Shown piece by piece: positions 33,424 through 41,810 of a DNA stretch of 64,000 nt (position 1 is the first letter of the stretch; each line of letters starts with the position of its first letter). A program made the position numbers and the translations under genes. Source of the DNA: Stella humosa (GTDB taxonomy: Bacteria > Pseudomonadota > Alphaproteobacteria > ATCC43930 > Allostellaceae); contig NZ_AP019700.1 of the NCBI RefSeq assembly GCF_006738645.1, positions 2,182,001 to 2,246,000 on the forward strand. The letters run 5' to 3'. Below the pieces are notes generated by a model that did no database searches, was not told the origin of the DNA, and saw nothing but the letters and a program-made list of their open reading frames with translations.

Positions 33424-35589
33424 ATGATGTCGGTGCAAGGCGAGCGGGCCGCGGCGGTTGCCGCGACCGTCGCGCGGGTGCGCGCAATCGAGGCGACCCA
33501 GGGGACCGGGCCGGATGCCCTCCAGGCGATCGCCGCCGAGGTGACGGCCCTGGCATCGCAGACGGCCCTGTTCCCGCCGGCGCACTTCCCGGTCGCGGCC
33601 GGGCGCGGCACCATCTATCGCCTGTCGGAGGATGCCGACCACCGGTTCGCGCTCTACGCCTCGGCCGGCGTGCCGGGCAAGGCCCAGCCGCCGCACGACC
33701 ACACGGCCTGGGCCGCCATCAGCGGCGTCTATGGCGAGGAGCGCAACACCTTCTGGAAGCGCACCGACGACGGCGCCGTGGCCGGCCGGGCGACGCTGGA
33801 GGAGACGGGAGCGCGCACCGTGCGCCGCGGCAACGCCGTGTCGTTCGGCCCGGCCGACATCCATTCGATCCATGTCGAGGGCAAGGTTCCCTCGCTGCAC
33901 CTGCATATGTACGGGATGAGCCTGGAACACCTGCCGCACCGCCAGGTGTTCGAGCCGGTGTCGGGCACCAGCGCCACCTTCCCGCCGCCCGCCATCGTCA
34001 AGGCGCCGCTGGTCGAGGCGGCCGAACTGAAGGCGATGCTGAGCGACGGCGGCGAACTGGCCCTGGTCGACGTGCGCGAGGAGGGGCCGTTCAGCGACGG
34101 CCACCTGCTGTTCGCCATCTCGGTCCCGCTCAGCCGGTTCGAGCCGCGGATCGCCGGCGTCGTGCCACGCCGGACGACGCGCATCGTCCTGGTCGATGCC
34201 GACGAGACGCTGGCCCATCGTGCCGCCGCCAAGCTGCAGGTGGCCGGGTATCGCGACGTGTCGGTCCTGGCGGGCGGGCAGGGGTCGTGGGCGGCCGCCG
34301 GCTACGAGATCTTCTCGGGCGTCAACGTGCCGAGCAAGGCCTTCGGCGAGATCGTGGAGCATGCCTGCGAGACGCCACGCATGGAGGCATCCGAGGTCAA
34401 GCGGCTGATGGATGCCGGCACCGACATGGTCGTGCTGGATAGCCGGCCGTGGCCCGAATACGTGAACATCAGCATCCCGACCGGCATCGACTGCCCAGGG
34501 GCCGAGCTAGTCTATCGCGTGCAGGACATCGTCAAGTCCCCCGACACGCTGGTGGTGGTGAACTGCGCCGGGCGCACCCGCAGCATCATCGGCGCGCAGT
34601 CGCTGATCAATGCCGGCCTGCCCAACCGGGTCGTCGCGCTGAAGAACGGGACCATGGGCTGGCACCTGGCCGGCCTGCAGGTCGATCGCGGCGCCGGCCG
34701 CATGGCCCCGGCCCCCAGTGCGGAGGCCGTCGCCTGGGCCAAGGCGCGGGCGGACGAGGTCGGCCGGCGGGCCGGCGTGCCCGTGATCGACGAGGCGAAG
34801 CTGGCCGAGTGGCGGGCCGACGCCGGCCGCACCACCTTCCTCTTCGACGTGCGCACGCCCGAGGAGTTCGAGGCCGGGCACTGGGCGGATTGCCGCCACG
34901 CGCCGGGCGGCCAGCTCGTGCAGGCGACCGATACCTATGCCGGCGTCCGCGGCGCCCGCATCGTGCTGGTCGACAATGACGGCGTGCGGGCGACGATGAC
35001 GGCGTCGTGGCTGATCCAGATGGGCTGGGACGCGGCCGTGCTGGGCGACGGCCTGGCCGGCCGTACCCTGGTCCCGGGTCCGGCCCCGGTCGAGATCCTG
35101 GGCGGCTTGCCGGACGTGCGCCAGGTCGAGCCGGCGGAACTGGAGCGCCTGCTGGCGGCGGGCGAGGCGGTCGTCGTCGACATCGACACCAGCCTGCGCT
35201 ATCGCGCCGGCCACGTGCCCGGCGCCTGGTTCGCCGTGCGCTCGCAGTTCGCGACGTCCCTGCCGAAGCTGCCGGCGGCACCGCTGTTGGTCATCACCTC
35301 GGCGGACGGGCAGTTCGCGAGCCTGGCCGCGCCCGAGGCCGCCCGCATCCTGGGCCGGCGGGCGGCCGTCCTGGCCGGCGGCACCCGCGGCTGGCAGGCG
35401 GCGGGTCTGCCGCTGACCAAGGGCTTCGAGCACCTGGCCGACGAGCCCAACGACGTCTGGTATCGCCCCTACGACCGCGATACCGGGATCGAGGAGGCCA
35501 TGCACCAGTACCTGACCTGGGAGGTCGACCTGGTCGGCCAGCTCGAGCGCGACGGCGACGCGCGCTTCCGCGTCCTGGCCCCCGCCTGA
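33424..35589 (+). CDS. Cysteine-dioxygenase-like cupin fused to four rhodanese domains
   Basis: A 721-residue fusion. Residues about 50-175 form a cysteine/thiol dioxygenase-type cupin: His91 and His93 in 'PPHDHTAWAAISGVYGEERN' and His147 in 'GPADIHSIHVEG' would bind iron, and 'SLHL' matches the Ser-His pair of cysteine dioxygenase. Four rhodanese modules follow, at about 195-300, 318-425, 452-550 and 566-665. Only the second keeps the sulfur-carrying cysteine (Cys381 in 'VVVNCAGRTRSI'). The equivalent positions are Asp258, Asp517 and Ser626 in the others. Thiol oxidation coupled to sulfur transfer is inferred. The next gene is a MetC-like lyase, supporting a role in cysteine or sulfide metabolism. 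ATG follows CCGGAGGAAC, a good ribosome site. Confidence 0.88.
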   Translation: MMSVQGERAAAVAATVARVRAIEATQGTGPDALQAIAAEVTALASQTALFPPAHFPVAAGRGTIYRLSEDADHRFALYASAGVPGKAQPPHDHTAWAAISGVYGEERNTFWKRTDDGAVAGRATLEETGARTVRRGNAVSFGPADIHSIHVEGKVPSLHLHMYGMSLEHLPHRQVFEPVSGTSATFPPPAIVKAPLVEAAELKAMLSDGGELALVDVREEGPFSDGHLLFAISVPLSRFEPRIAGVVPRRTTRIVLVDADETLAHRAAAKLQVAGYRDVSVLAGGQGSWAAAGYEIFSGVNVPSKAFGEIVEHACETPRMEASEVKRLMDAGTDMVVLDSRPWPEYVNISIPTGIDCPGAELVYRVQDIVKSPDTLVVVNCAGRTRSIIGAQSLINAGLPNRVVALKNGTMGWHLAGLQVDRGAGRMAPAPSAEAVAWAKARADEVGRRAGVPVIDEAKLAEWRADAGRTTFLFDVRTPEEFEAGHWADCRHAPGGQLVQATDTYAGVRGARIVLVDNDGVRATMTASWLIQMGWDAAVLGDGLAGRTLVPGPAPVEILGGLPDVRQVEPAELERLLAAGEAVVVDIDTSLRYRAGHVPGAWFAVRSQFATSLPKLPAAPLLVITSADGQFASLAAPEAARILGRRAAVLAGGTRGWQAAGLPLTKGFEHLADEPNDVWYRPYDRDTGIEEAMHQYLTWEVDLVGQLERDGDARFRVLAPA

Positions 35590-35669
35590 TCGTCGCCAGC
35601 ACAGCACCCGCGACCCCTTACCCCCACCGGTTCGGCAACACCCCACCTCGCAGAACGAAGGGTCCGATC

Positions 35670-36878
35670 ATGGACAAGGAACACCAGGGCATGATGCGCA
35701 AGGATACGCTGCTGACCCATCTCGGCAGCCATCCGCGGGACAATCACGGGGCGGTCAACCCGCCCGTCTACCATGCCTCCACCATCACCTTCCCGACGGT
35801 GGCCGCGCGCGATGCCGCGCGGGCCAAGAAGTTCGAGGGCGTGACCTACGGCCGCTCCGGCACCCCCACCACCTTCGCGCTGGAGGAGGCGCTGGCCGGG
35901 ATCGAGGGCGGCCATCGCGCCATGCTGGTCTCGTCTGGCCTGGCCGCGATCTCGGTCGCCATGCTGGCCTTCGTGTCGGCCGGCGACCATGTGCTGGTGG
36001 CCGATACGGTCTATGGCCCGTGCCGCATCTTTTGCGACCGGGTGCTGAAGCGGTTCGGGGTGGAGGTGACCTTCTATGATCCGCTGATCGGCGCCGGCAT
36101 CGCAGAGCTGATCCGGCCCAACACCAAGGTCGTCTACTGCGAAAGCCCGGGCTCGCTCACCTTCGAGATCCAGGACATCCCGGCGATCGCGGCCGCCGCC
36201 CATGCGCGTGGCGTGAAGGTGCTGCACGACAACACCTGGGGCACGCCCTACTTCTTTCCGTCCTTCAAGCATGGCGTCGATGTCTCGATCCATGCCGCGA
36301 CCAAGTACATCGTCGGCCATTCCGACGCGATGCTGGGCGCCATCGTCACCAACGAGGAATGCTTCCTGCCGGTGCGCCAGTCGATGGCCGAGCTCGGCTA
36401 CTGCGCCGGGCCGGACGACATCTATTTCGGCCTGCGCGGCCTGCGCACCATGGCCGTCCGCCTGCGCCAGCACCAGGAGAGTGCGACCAAGATCGCGACC
36501 TGGCTGCAGGGCCGCCCGGAAGTGGCCCAGGTGCTGTACCCGGCCCTGCCGGGCGCCCCCGGGCACGAGCTGTGGAAGCGCGATTTCCTCGGTGCCTGCG
36601 GCCTCTTCTCGATCATCCTGCATCCGGCGGCCAAGCCCGGCGTGGACGCGATGCTGGACGGCATGCGGCTCTTCGCCATGGGGGCGAGCTGGGGCGGATT
36701 CGAGAGCCTGATCCTGCCGTCCCATCCCGAGGACCTGCGCACGGCCACCCGCTGGGCCGGCGCCGGCCCGGTCATGCGCCTGCATATCGGGCTGGAGGAC
36801 CCGGCCGACCTGATGGCCGACCTGTCGGACGGCTTCGACCGCATGCGCCTTACCAACCAGGCCGTGGCGGCCGAGTAG
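35670..36878 (+). CDS. metC: Cystathionine beta-lyase (PLP-dependent)
   Basis: A 402-residue enzyme of the Cys/Met-metabolism PLP family. Key blocks are 'NPPVYHASTITFPTV', 'YGRSGTPTTFALEEALAGIE', 'VLHDNTWGTPYFF' (cofactor-binding Asp), 'SIHAATKYIVGHSD' (Schiff-base Lys) and 'GASWGGFESLILP'. 'YGRSGTPT' and the SWGGFES segment favour cystathionine beta-lyase over gamma-synthase. It would split cystathionine (or cysteine) to homocysteine (or sulfide), pyruvate and ammonia. It starts 80 bases after the cupin-rhodanese gene and is probably co-expressed, so a cysteine-desulfhydrase-like role is possible. Its end lies only seven bases from the convergent DUF1194 gene. Confidence 0.88.
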   Translation: MDKEHQGMMRKDTLLTHLGSHPRDNHGAVNPPVYHASTITFPTVAARDAARAKKFEGVTYGRSGTPTTFALEEALAGIEGGHRAMLVSSGLAAISVAMLAFVSAGDHVLVADTVYGPCRIFCDRVLKRFGVEVTFYDPLIGAGIAELIRPNTKVVYCESPGSLTFEIQDIPAIAAAAHARGVKVLHDNTWGTPYFFPSFKHGVDVSIHAATKYIVGHSDAMLGAIVTNEECFLPVRQSMAELGYCAGPDDIYFGLRGLRTMAVRLRQHQESATKIATWLQGRPEVAQVLYPALPGAPGHELWKRDFLGACGLFSIILHPAAKPGVDAMLDGMRLFAMGASWGGFESLILPSHPEDLRTATRWAGAGPVMRLHIGLEDPADLMADLSDGFDRMRLTNQAVAAE

Positions 36879-36885
36879 ACGCCGG

Positions 36886-37671
36886 TCAGCGCGTGTCCCG
36901 CTCCGCCAGTTGCGGGCGGGACACCGCTTCGCCCCAGGCCTGTTCGACCGAGACGTATTCGGCCGGCGGGCCGCCGGCGTCGGCGATCTCGCGCAGCAGC
37001 TTCTGCAGGATGGCGCGCGGGAAGGCCTGGGCCTCCGTCGCCACGATCAGGAAGCTGTTGGTGCCGCCCACCACGTTCTCGCGATAATACTCGTCGAGCG
37101 GCGGCTCGGGCGGCCAGGTCCAGGCCGGCTTGGGCCGCATGATCGCCAGGCCGTTGATCGTCACGCCATCGGCGATCGCCTCGTCGCGGGCGGCGGCCGG
37201 CGCGCGGCCGTGGTTGTTGACGCCATCCCCCGACACGTCGATCACCTTGCGCGTGCCCTCATAGGCGTTGGCCCCGATCAGGATGACGCCGGCATCGATG
37301 GCGGCCCCGATCGCGGTCCAGCTCTGCGACACGCGCGGCTGGGCCGACAGGCGGGCGGCAAAGCCGTCGGCCGCCTCCTTGCCGTCGATCAGCGACCAGC
37401 CGACGACGACGCGCTGGTACTCGGCCGCCGACCATTCCAGATAGGTGACGGCGATGCTGCCGTTGCGGCCCGAGCGGATGGCATCGACGATGCGCTGGTC
37501 GCGAAAGGCCTGGGCATAGCCTTCGCGCTGCAACTTGCCGTCCGTCTCGTCGATCGAATGGGATACGTCGACCGCCAGTACCAGCTCCAGGTCGACCGGC
37601 ACCCCGTCCGCCAGCGCCGGGCCCGCCAGCAGGACCGCCAGCAGCAAGGGCAGGAGGGACGCCCGCCGCAT
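36886..37671 (-). CDS. DUF1194 / von Willebrand A-like exported protein (copy B)
   Basis: A 261-residue exported protein of the DUF1194 family. After a signal peptide ('LLPLLLAVLLAGPALADG') it has a von Willebrand factor A-like fold with the metal-ion-dependent adhesion motif D-x-S-x-S ('LAVDVSHSIDE') and the second strand 'GTRKVIDVSGDGVNNHGR'. It resembles the gene immediately upstream (copy A): both have 'YRENV-GG' and 'ILQKLLREIAD'/'VLNKLLKEIAD' near the C terminus. The ATG at 37671 lies five bases after the stop of copy A, so they form an operon. Function is unknown; such domains usually mediate protein contacts in the periplasm. Confidence 0.85.
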   Translation of the reverse strand: MRRASLLPLLLAVLLAGPALADGVPVDLELVLAVDVSHSIDETDGKLQREGYAQAFRDQRIVDAIRSGRNGSIAVTYLEWSAAEYQRVVVGWSLIDGKEAADGFAARLSAQPRVSQSWTAIGAAIDAGVILIGANAYEGTRKVIDVSGDGVNNHGRAPAAARDEAIADGVTINGLAIMRPKPAWTWPPEPPLDEYYRENVVGGTNSFLIVATEAQAFPRAILQKLLREIADAGGPPAEYVSVEQAWGEAVSRPQLAERDTR

Positions 37672-37676
37672 GCGCG

Positions 37677-38405
37677 TCAGCCGCCGTCGCGGCTGGGTGG
37701 GGGCGCGCCCGGCCGGTCGGCGATCTCCTTCAGCAGCTTGTTCAGCACGGCCTCGCCGAACGCCTCGAAATCCTCGGCGACGACCAGAAAGGCGCCCGGC
37801 CCGCCGATCACGTTCTCGCGGTACCAGGCATCCAGTTCCCGGTCGGGCGGGCGGCCGAAATTGGTGCGGTCGTTGATGATGGCCAGGCCGTTGACGGTGA
37901 TCCCCTTGGCAACCGCGTCGTCGCGGGCGGCCGCCGCAGGCCGCCCGGAATTGTTGCGCCCGTCGCCCGAGACGTCGATCACCTGGCGGGTGCCCTCGAA
38001 GGTCTGGCCGAACAGCGGCACCGCGAAGTCGATGGCGCCCGACACCGAGGTCCAGCCCCAGGACTGCCGCGGCGACGCCTCGAGCTGGTCGGCGAAGGCG
38101 CGTGCGCTGGCGGCATCCTTGATCAGGGTCCAGCCGATGATGTGGCGCTGGAAATCGACCGCCGCCCATTCGACGTAGGTGACGCCGATGCGGCCGAGCG
38201 GGCCGTTGCCGATGGTGCGGATGACACGCTGGTTGCGAAAGGCCTCGACATAGCCCTGGCGTTGCAGCTGCGCCTCGACCTCGTCGATCGAGCGCGAGAC
38301 GTCGACCGCCAGCACCAGTTCCACGTCGACGGGTTCCAGCGCCGCCGCCGGCAGGCCGGCTACGGTCAGGACGGCAGCCAGAATCGCTCGCTGCATTGCA
38401 CCCAT
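37677..38405 (-). CDS. DUF1194 / von Willebrand A-like exported protein (copy A)
   Basis: A 242-residue paralogue of the following gene. The signal peptide is 'AILAAVLTVAGLPAAALEP'. The metal-binding motif is 'LAVDVSRSIDEVEAQLQ', followed by 'IGVTYVEWAAVDFQRHIIGW' and 'GTRQVIDVSGDGRNNSGRP'. It differs from copy B in loop sequences and lacks the Trp/Pro insertion of copy B ('PAWTWPPEPPLDE'). Translation may start at the ATG at 38405 or three codons later at 38396. The gene is followed after five bases by copy B and preceded by a DMT transporter that ends nine bases upstream. Confidence 0.85.
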   Translation of the reverse strand: MGAMQRAILAAVLTVAGLPAAALEPVDVELVLAVDVSRSIDEVEAQLQRQGYVEAFRNQRVIRTIGNGPLGRIGVTYVEWAAVDFQRHIIGWTLIKDAASARAFADQLEASPRQSWGWTSVSGAIDFAVPLFGQTFEGTRQVIDVSGDGRNNSGRPAAAARDDAVAKGITVNGLAIINDRTNFGRPPDRELDAWYRENVIGGPGAFLVVAEDFEAFGEAVLNKLLKEIADRPGAPPPSRDGG

Positions 38406-38414
38406 GGACGAAGA

Positions 38415-39353
38415 CTAGCGCGTTGCCGGTCGTCCGTCGCCTGCCGTCTTGGCGTGGCGCCGGGCCTTGGCCTCGCGCCACGCGATATAGACGGTGGAGG
38501 TGAAGATGACCGTGCCGCCGACCCAGGTCCACAGGTCCGGCACCTCGCCGAAGAGCGTGAAACCCAGGGCCGTCGCCCAGATCAGCTTCAGGAAATCGAA
38601 CGGGAGCACGACCGTCGTGTCGGCCTCCCGGAAGGACTGGGCCAGCGCCACCTGGCCTATTGTGCCCAGGGTCGAGATGCCGAAGAGGATGAGGAACTGC
38701 CAGGCGCTTGGCCAAGTCCAGAAGGGCAGGGCCGCCAGCAGCGCCAGCGGCGACATCACGAGCGCCATGTAGAGGGTGATGGTGATGCTGGAATCGGTGC
38801 GCGACTGCACCTTGATGATCAGCATCGCCATCGCCCACAGCGCCGACGAGGTGAGTGCCAGCAAGGGGCCGGTGCCGACCTCCACCAGCCCGGGCCGCAG
38901 GATGACGAGCGCACCCAGGAACCCCGCCCCGATCGCCAGCCAGCGCCGCAGCCGCACGCGCTCGCCCAGGAACAGAATGGCCCCCAGCGTGGCGAACAGG
39001 GGTGCCGTGAAGGACAACGCCGTCACCTGTGCCAGGGGCGTGATCGACAGCGCCACGAAGTTGCACAGCATCGACACGGTGTTGATCGTGCCGCGAAACA
39101 GGTGGACGCTGGGCTTGGTCGATTTCCAGGCGCGCGACCCCATGCGCAGGACCCAGGGCGCCAGCACCACCAGCCCGAACGAGGTGCGGAAGAAGGCGAC
39201 GACGAACGGGTGCAGTTCGCCCGTCATGTGGCGGATGCCGGCCTGCATCAGCATGAAGGCCACGGTCGCCACCAGCATGCAGAGGATGCCGCGGGCAACC
39301 GACGGCGGCCGTGCGCCGGCCCGCGTTGGGGTACTCTGGGGGGAATCTGCCAT
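38415..39353 (-). CDS. DMT/EamA-family transporter
   Basis: A 312-residue permease with ten predicted helices in two EamA repeats ('GILCMLVATVAFMLMQAGI' to 'GAGFLGALVILRPGLVEV', then 'LLALTSSALWAMAMLIIKV' to 'WVGGTVIFTSTVYIAWREA'). 'TALSFTAPLFATLGAILFLG' is a family-typical loop. The substrate is unknown. I took the ATG at 39353; the much longer frame through 40976 is antisense to the oxidoreductase gene. It may be transcribed with the two DUF1194 genes, whose first member begins nine bases beyond its stop. The next gene upstream runs divergently. Confidence 0.87.
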   Translation of the reverse strand: MADSPQSTPTRAGARPPSVARGILCMLVATVAFMLMQAGIRHMTGELHPFVVAFFRTSFGLVVLAPWVLRMGSRAWKSTKPSVHLFRGTINTVSMLCNFVALSITPLAQVTALSFTAPLFATLGAILFLGERVRLRRWLAIGAGFLGALVILRPGLVEVGTGPLLALTSSALWAMAMLIIKVQSRTDSSITITLYMALVMSPLALLAALPFWTWPSAWQFLILFGISTLGTIGQVALAQSFREADTTVVLPFDFLKLIWATALGFTLFGEVPDLWTWVGGTVIFTSTVYIAWREAKARRHAKTAGDGRPATR

Positions 39354-39398
39354 GAACTGCGCCAAGCCTAGCACCCAGCCGCCGGAGATGTCGCGCCG

Positions 39399-39908
39399 AT
39401 GACGGTCCTGCCGATCCTTCGCTATCCCGACGCGCGCCTGCGCCTGCCCTGCCAGCCGGTCGCGGTCTTCGACGATGCCCTGCGGCGGCTGGCCCAGGAC
39501 CTGGTCGAGACGATGCGCGCGGCGCCCGGCATCGGCATCACCGCGGGCCATGTCGGGGTGGCGCTGCGTCTTGTCGCGATCGAGCTCGAACCGGCTGGCG
39601 GCCCGTGCTTCTACGTCAACCCGGTCGTGGAATGGGCATCGGACGAGCGCGCCCGCCACATGGAGGGTAGCGTGTCGATGCCCGGTGTTTCGGACGAGGT
39701 GGAGCGGCCCGCCCGGGTGCGCGTGCGCTTTCAGGACCTGGACGGGCAGATGCAGTCGGAGGAAGCCCACGGGCTGGCCGCGGTCTGCCTGCAGCACGAG
39801 ATCGACCAACTCGACGGCGTCTTCTGGCTCCAGCGCCTGTCGCGCCTGAAGCGCGACCGGCTGGTGCGGCGGTTCGAGAAGCGGGGCGACCCGGCAAATC
39901 TGGTCTAG
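39399..39908 (+). CDS. Peptide deformylase-like protein with degenerate active site
   Basis: A 169-residue protein clearly built on the peptide deformylase fold: 'ILRYPDARLRLP' at the N terminus, then motif I 'GIGITAGHVG', motif II 'MEGSVSMPG' and motif III 'LQHEIDQLDGVFWLQRL'. Canonical enzymes have GxGxAAxQ, EGCxS and HExxH. Here the Gln is His51, the metal-ligand Cys is Ser91 and the second His is Gln137, leaving only His133 and Glu134. Catalysis is therefore doubtful, and the protein may have a different or regulatory role. A true def gene must be elsewhere. The ATG at 39399 is divergent from the DMT transporter, with 45 bases between. Confidence 0.85.
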   Translation: MTVLPILRYPDARLRLPCQPVAVFDDALRRLAQDLVETMRAAPGIGITAGHVGVALRLVAIELEPAGGPCFYVNPVVEWASDERARHMEGSVSMPGVSDEVERPARVRVRFQDLDGQMQSEEAHGLAAVCLQHEIDQLDGVFWLQRLSRLKRDRLVRRFEKRGDPANLV

Positions 39909-39971
39909 CGCCACGACCGCCGCTAGAGTGCCGTCCGACCCTTCCACCACGCCCGAGCTTTCGTTCACATC

Positions 39972-41078
39972 ATGGAATCCCTCGACTGCGTCGTGATCGG
40001 CGCCGGTGTCGTCGGCCTTGCCGTCGCGCGCGCCCTGGCCGAGGCCGGGCGCGAGGTTGTCGTCCTCGACCGCGCCGAAGCGATCGGCACTGAAACCAGC
40101 TCGCGCAACAGCGAGGTCATCCATGCCGGCATCTATTATCCAACCGGCAGCCTGAAGGCGCTGCTCTGCGTCGAGGGCAAGCACCGGCTCTATGCCTATT
40201 GCCGCGAGCGGGGCGTGCCCTTCACCGACTGCGGCAAGCTGATCGTGGCGACCGACGACAGCCAGGTGCCCTACCTGCATGCCCTCCAGGCCAAGGCGGT
40301 CGCCAACGGCGTGCCCGACCTGGTGATGATGACCCCGGCCGAGGTCAGCCGGATGGAGCCGGCGGTGCGCTGCACGGCAGCACTCTTCTCGCCCTCGACC
40401 GGCGTGATCGACAGCCACTCCTTCATGCTGGCGCTCCAGGGCGACGCCGAGGCGGCCGGCGCGATGATCGCCTTCCATACGCCCGTCCTGGGCGGCCGGG
40501 TCGACGGCGACGCCATCATCCTGGAAGCCGGTGGCGAGGAGCCGATGACGGTGCGCTGCCGGGCGGTCGTCAACTCGGCCGGCCTGCACGCGCCCAGCGT
40601 GGCCGCCGCCATCGCCGGCGTGCCGAGCCAGAGCGTGCCGCCGCAGCTCTATGCCAAGGGCAACTATTTCTCGCTGCTCGGCCGGCAGCCCTTCGGCCGC
40701 CTCATCTATCCCATTCCCGACAAGCACGGGCTGGGGGTCCATGTCACCATCGACCTCGGCCGGCAGGCGCGCTTCGGGCCGGACGTCGAATGGATCGACG
40801 AGATCGACTATGACGTCGACCCGCGGCGCTGCGAGGGCTTCTATGCCGCCGTCCGGACCTATTGGCCGGACCTGCCGGATGGCGCGCTGGCGCCCGCCTA
40901 CAGCGGCATCCGGCCCAAGATCTCCGGGCCCGACCAGCCGGCGGCCGACTATCGCATCGACGGGCCGGAGGTGCATGGCGTGCCGGGCTTGGTCAATCTC
41001 TTCGGCATCGAATCGCCGGGCCTCACCGCTGCGCTGGCCATTGCCGACCGGGTGCGCGACCTACTGCCGCCGCGATGA
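39972..41078 (+). CDS. FAD-dependent oxidoreductase, L-2-hydroxyglutarate oxidase-like
   Basis: A 368-residue DAO-superfamily flavoprotein. The N-terminal FAD motif is '[19 protein letters not shown]'. '[20 protein letters not shown]' is a hallmark of the L-2-hydroxyglutarate oxidase/dehydrogenase group (LhgO, L2HGDH). The C-terminal '[20 protein letters not shown]' completes the cofactor site. It should oxidise a 2-hydroxyacid, most likely L-2-hydroxyglutarate, but the substrate is inferred from the motif only. The stop overlaps the ATG of the TauE/SafE exporter (ATGA), so the two are coupled. Confidence 0.87.
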   Translation: MESLDCVVIGAGVVGLAVARALAEAGREVVVLDRAEAIGTETSSRNSEVIHAGIYYPTGSLKALLCVEGKHRLYAYCRERGVPFTDCGKLIVATDDSQVPYLHALQAKAVANGVPDLVMMTPAEVSRMEPAVRCTAALFSPSTGVIDSHSFMLALQGDAEAAGAMIAFHTPVLGGRVDGDAIILEAGGEEPMTVRCRAVVNSAGLHAPSVAAAIAGVPSQSVPPQLYAKGNYFSLLGRQPFGRLIYPIPDKHGLGVHVTIDLGRQARFGPDVEWIDEIDYDVDPRRCEGFYAAVRTYWPDLPDGALAPAYSGIRPKISGPDQPAADYRIDGPEVHGVPGLVNLFGIESPGLTAALAIADRVRDLLPPR

Positions 41079-41797
41079 CGCTGGTCATCGTCCTGTTCCT
41101 GATCGGGGCGGGGCTGGCCGGCTTCGTGTCGGGCCTGGTCGGCTTCGCCTTCGCGCTGGTGGCGGCCCCCGTGTGGCTGCGCGTGCTGGATCCGCTGGAA
41201 GTGATCGGGCTCGTCGTCTGCTTCGGCGTGCTGACCCAGGGCTATGCCTTGTGGAACATGCGCCGCGAACTGGACCTGGCACCGTCGCTGCCCTTCATCG
41301 CCGGCGGGCTGCTGGGCGTGCCGCTCGGGGTGTGGATCGTGCGCTCGCTCGACCCGCATTCCTTCCAGTTCGCCGTCGGCATCTTCATGATCCTCTATAC
41401 GGGCTACCTGCTGGCCAGGCCCGAGGTCGGGCGCATCCGCGGCGGCGGGCGGCCCGCCGATGCCGCCATCGGCTTCGTCAGCGGAGTGATGGGCGGCATG
41501 ACCGGCTTCAGCGGCCCGATCGTCACGCTCTGGTGCGCGCTCCGCCCCTGGGGCAAGTACGAGCAGCGGCAGGCCTACCAGCCCTACCTGCTGGTCATGC
41601 ATGTGACGACGATCGTCTCGTTGGCCGTGGCCGGCACCCTGACCCGGCAGACGGGCGAGCTGTTCCTGATCGGCACGCCGCTGGTGGTGGCGGGCCTTTG
41701 GGCGGGCTTCCGCCTCTACAGCCGGATCGACGACCAGGCCTATCGCCGGATCGTGCTGTGGCTGCTGCTGGCCTCCGGATTCTCTCTGCTGTGGTGA
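41075..41797 (+). CDS. TauE/SafE-family membrane exporter
   Basis: A 240-residue inner-membrane protein with about seven or eight helices. It belongs to the TauE/SafE (DUF81) family, known to export sulfite, sulfoacetate and related organic anions. The repeat motif of the family is visible twice: '[20 protein letters not shown]' near the N terminus and '[20 protein letters not shown]' in the middle. Helix '[18 protein letters not shown]' follows. The ATG overlaps the end of the oxidoreductase gene, and an Ldh-family dehydrogenase follows after 13 bases, so all three probably form one operon handling a hydroxyacid or a sulfonated acid. Confidence 0.85.
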   Translation: MTLVIVLFLIGAGLAGFVSGLVGFAFALVAAPVWLRVLDPLEVIGLVVCFGVLTQGYALWNMRRELDLAPSLPFIAGGLLGVPLGVWIVRSLDPHSFQFAVGIFMILYTGYLLARPEVGRIRGGGRPADAAIGFVSGVMGGMTGFSGPIVTLWCALRPWGKYEQRQAYQPYLLVMHVTTIVSLAVAGTLTRQTGELFLIGTPLVVAGLWAGFRLYSRIDDQAYRRIVLWLLLASGFSLLW

Positions 41798-41810
41798 AGG
41801 AATCTCCGAC

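Noticed and set aside
39399-39908. Functional peptide deformylase
   Set aside because: Two of three metal ligands and the conserved Gln are replaced.
38415-40976. 853-residue reading of the DMT transporter
   Set aside because: Only the last 312 residues are transporter; the rest is antisense to the deformylase-like and oxidoreductase genes.
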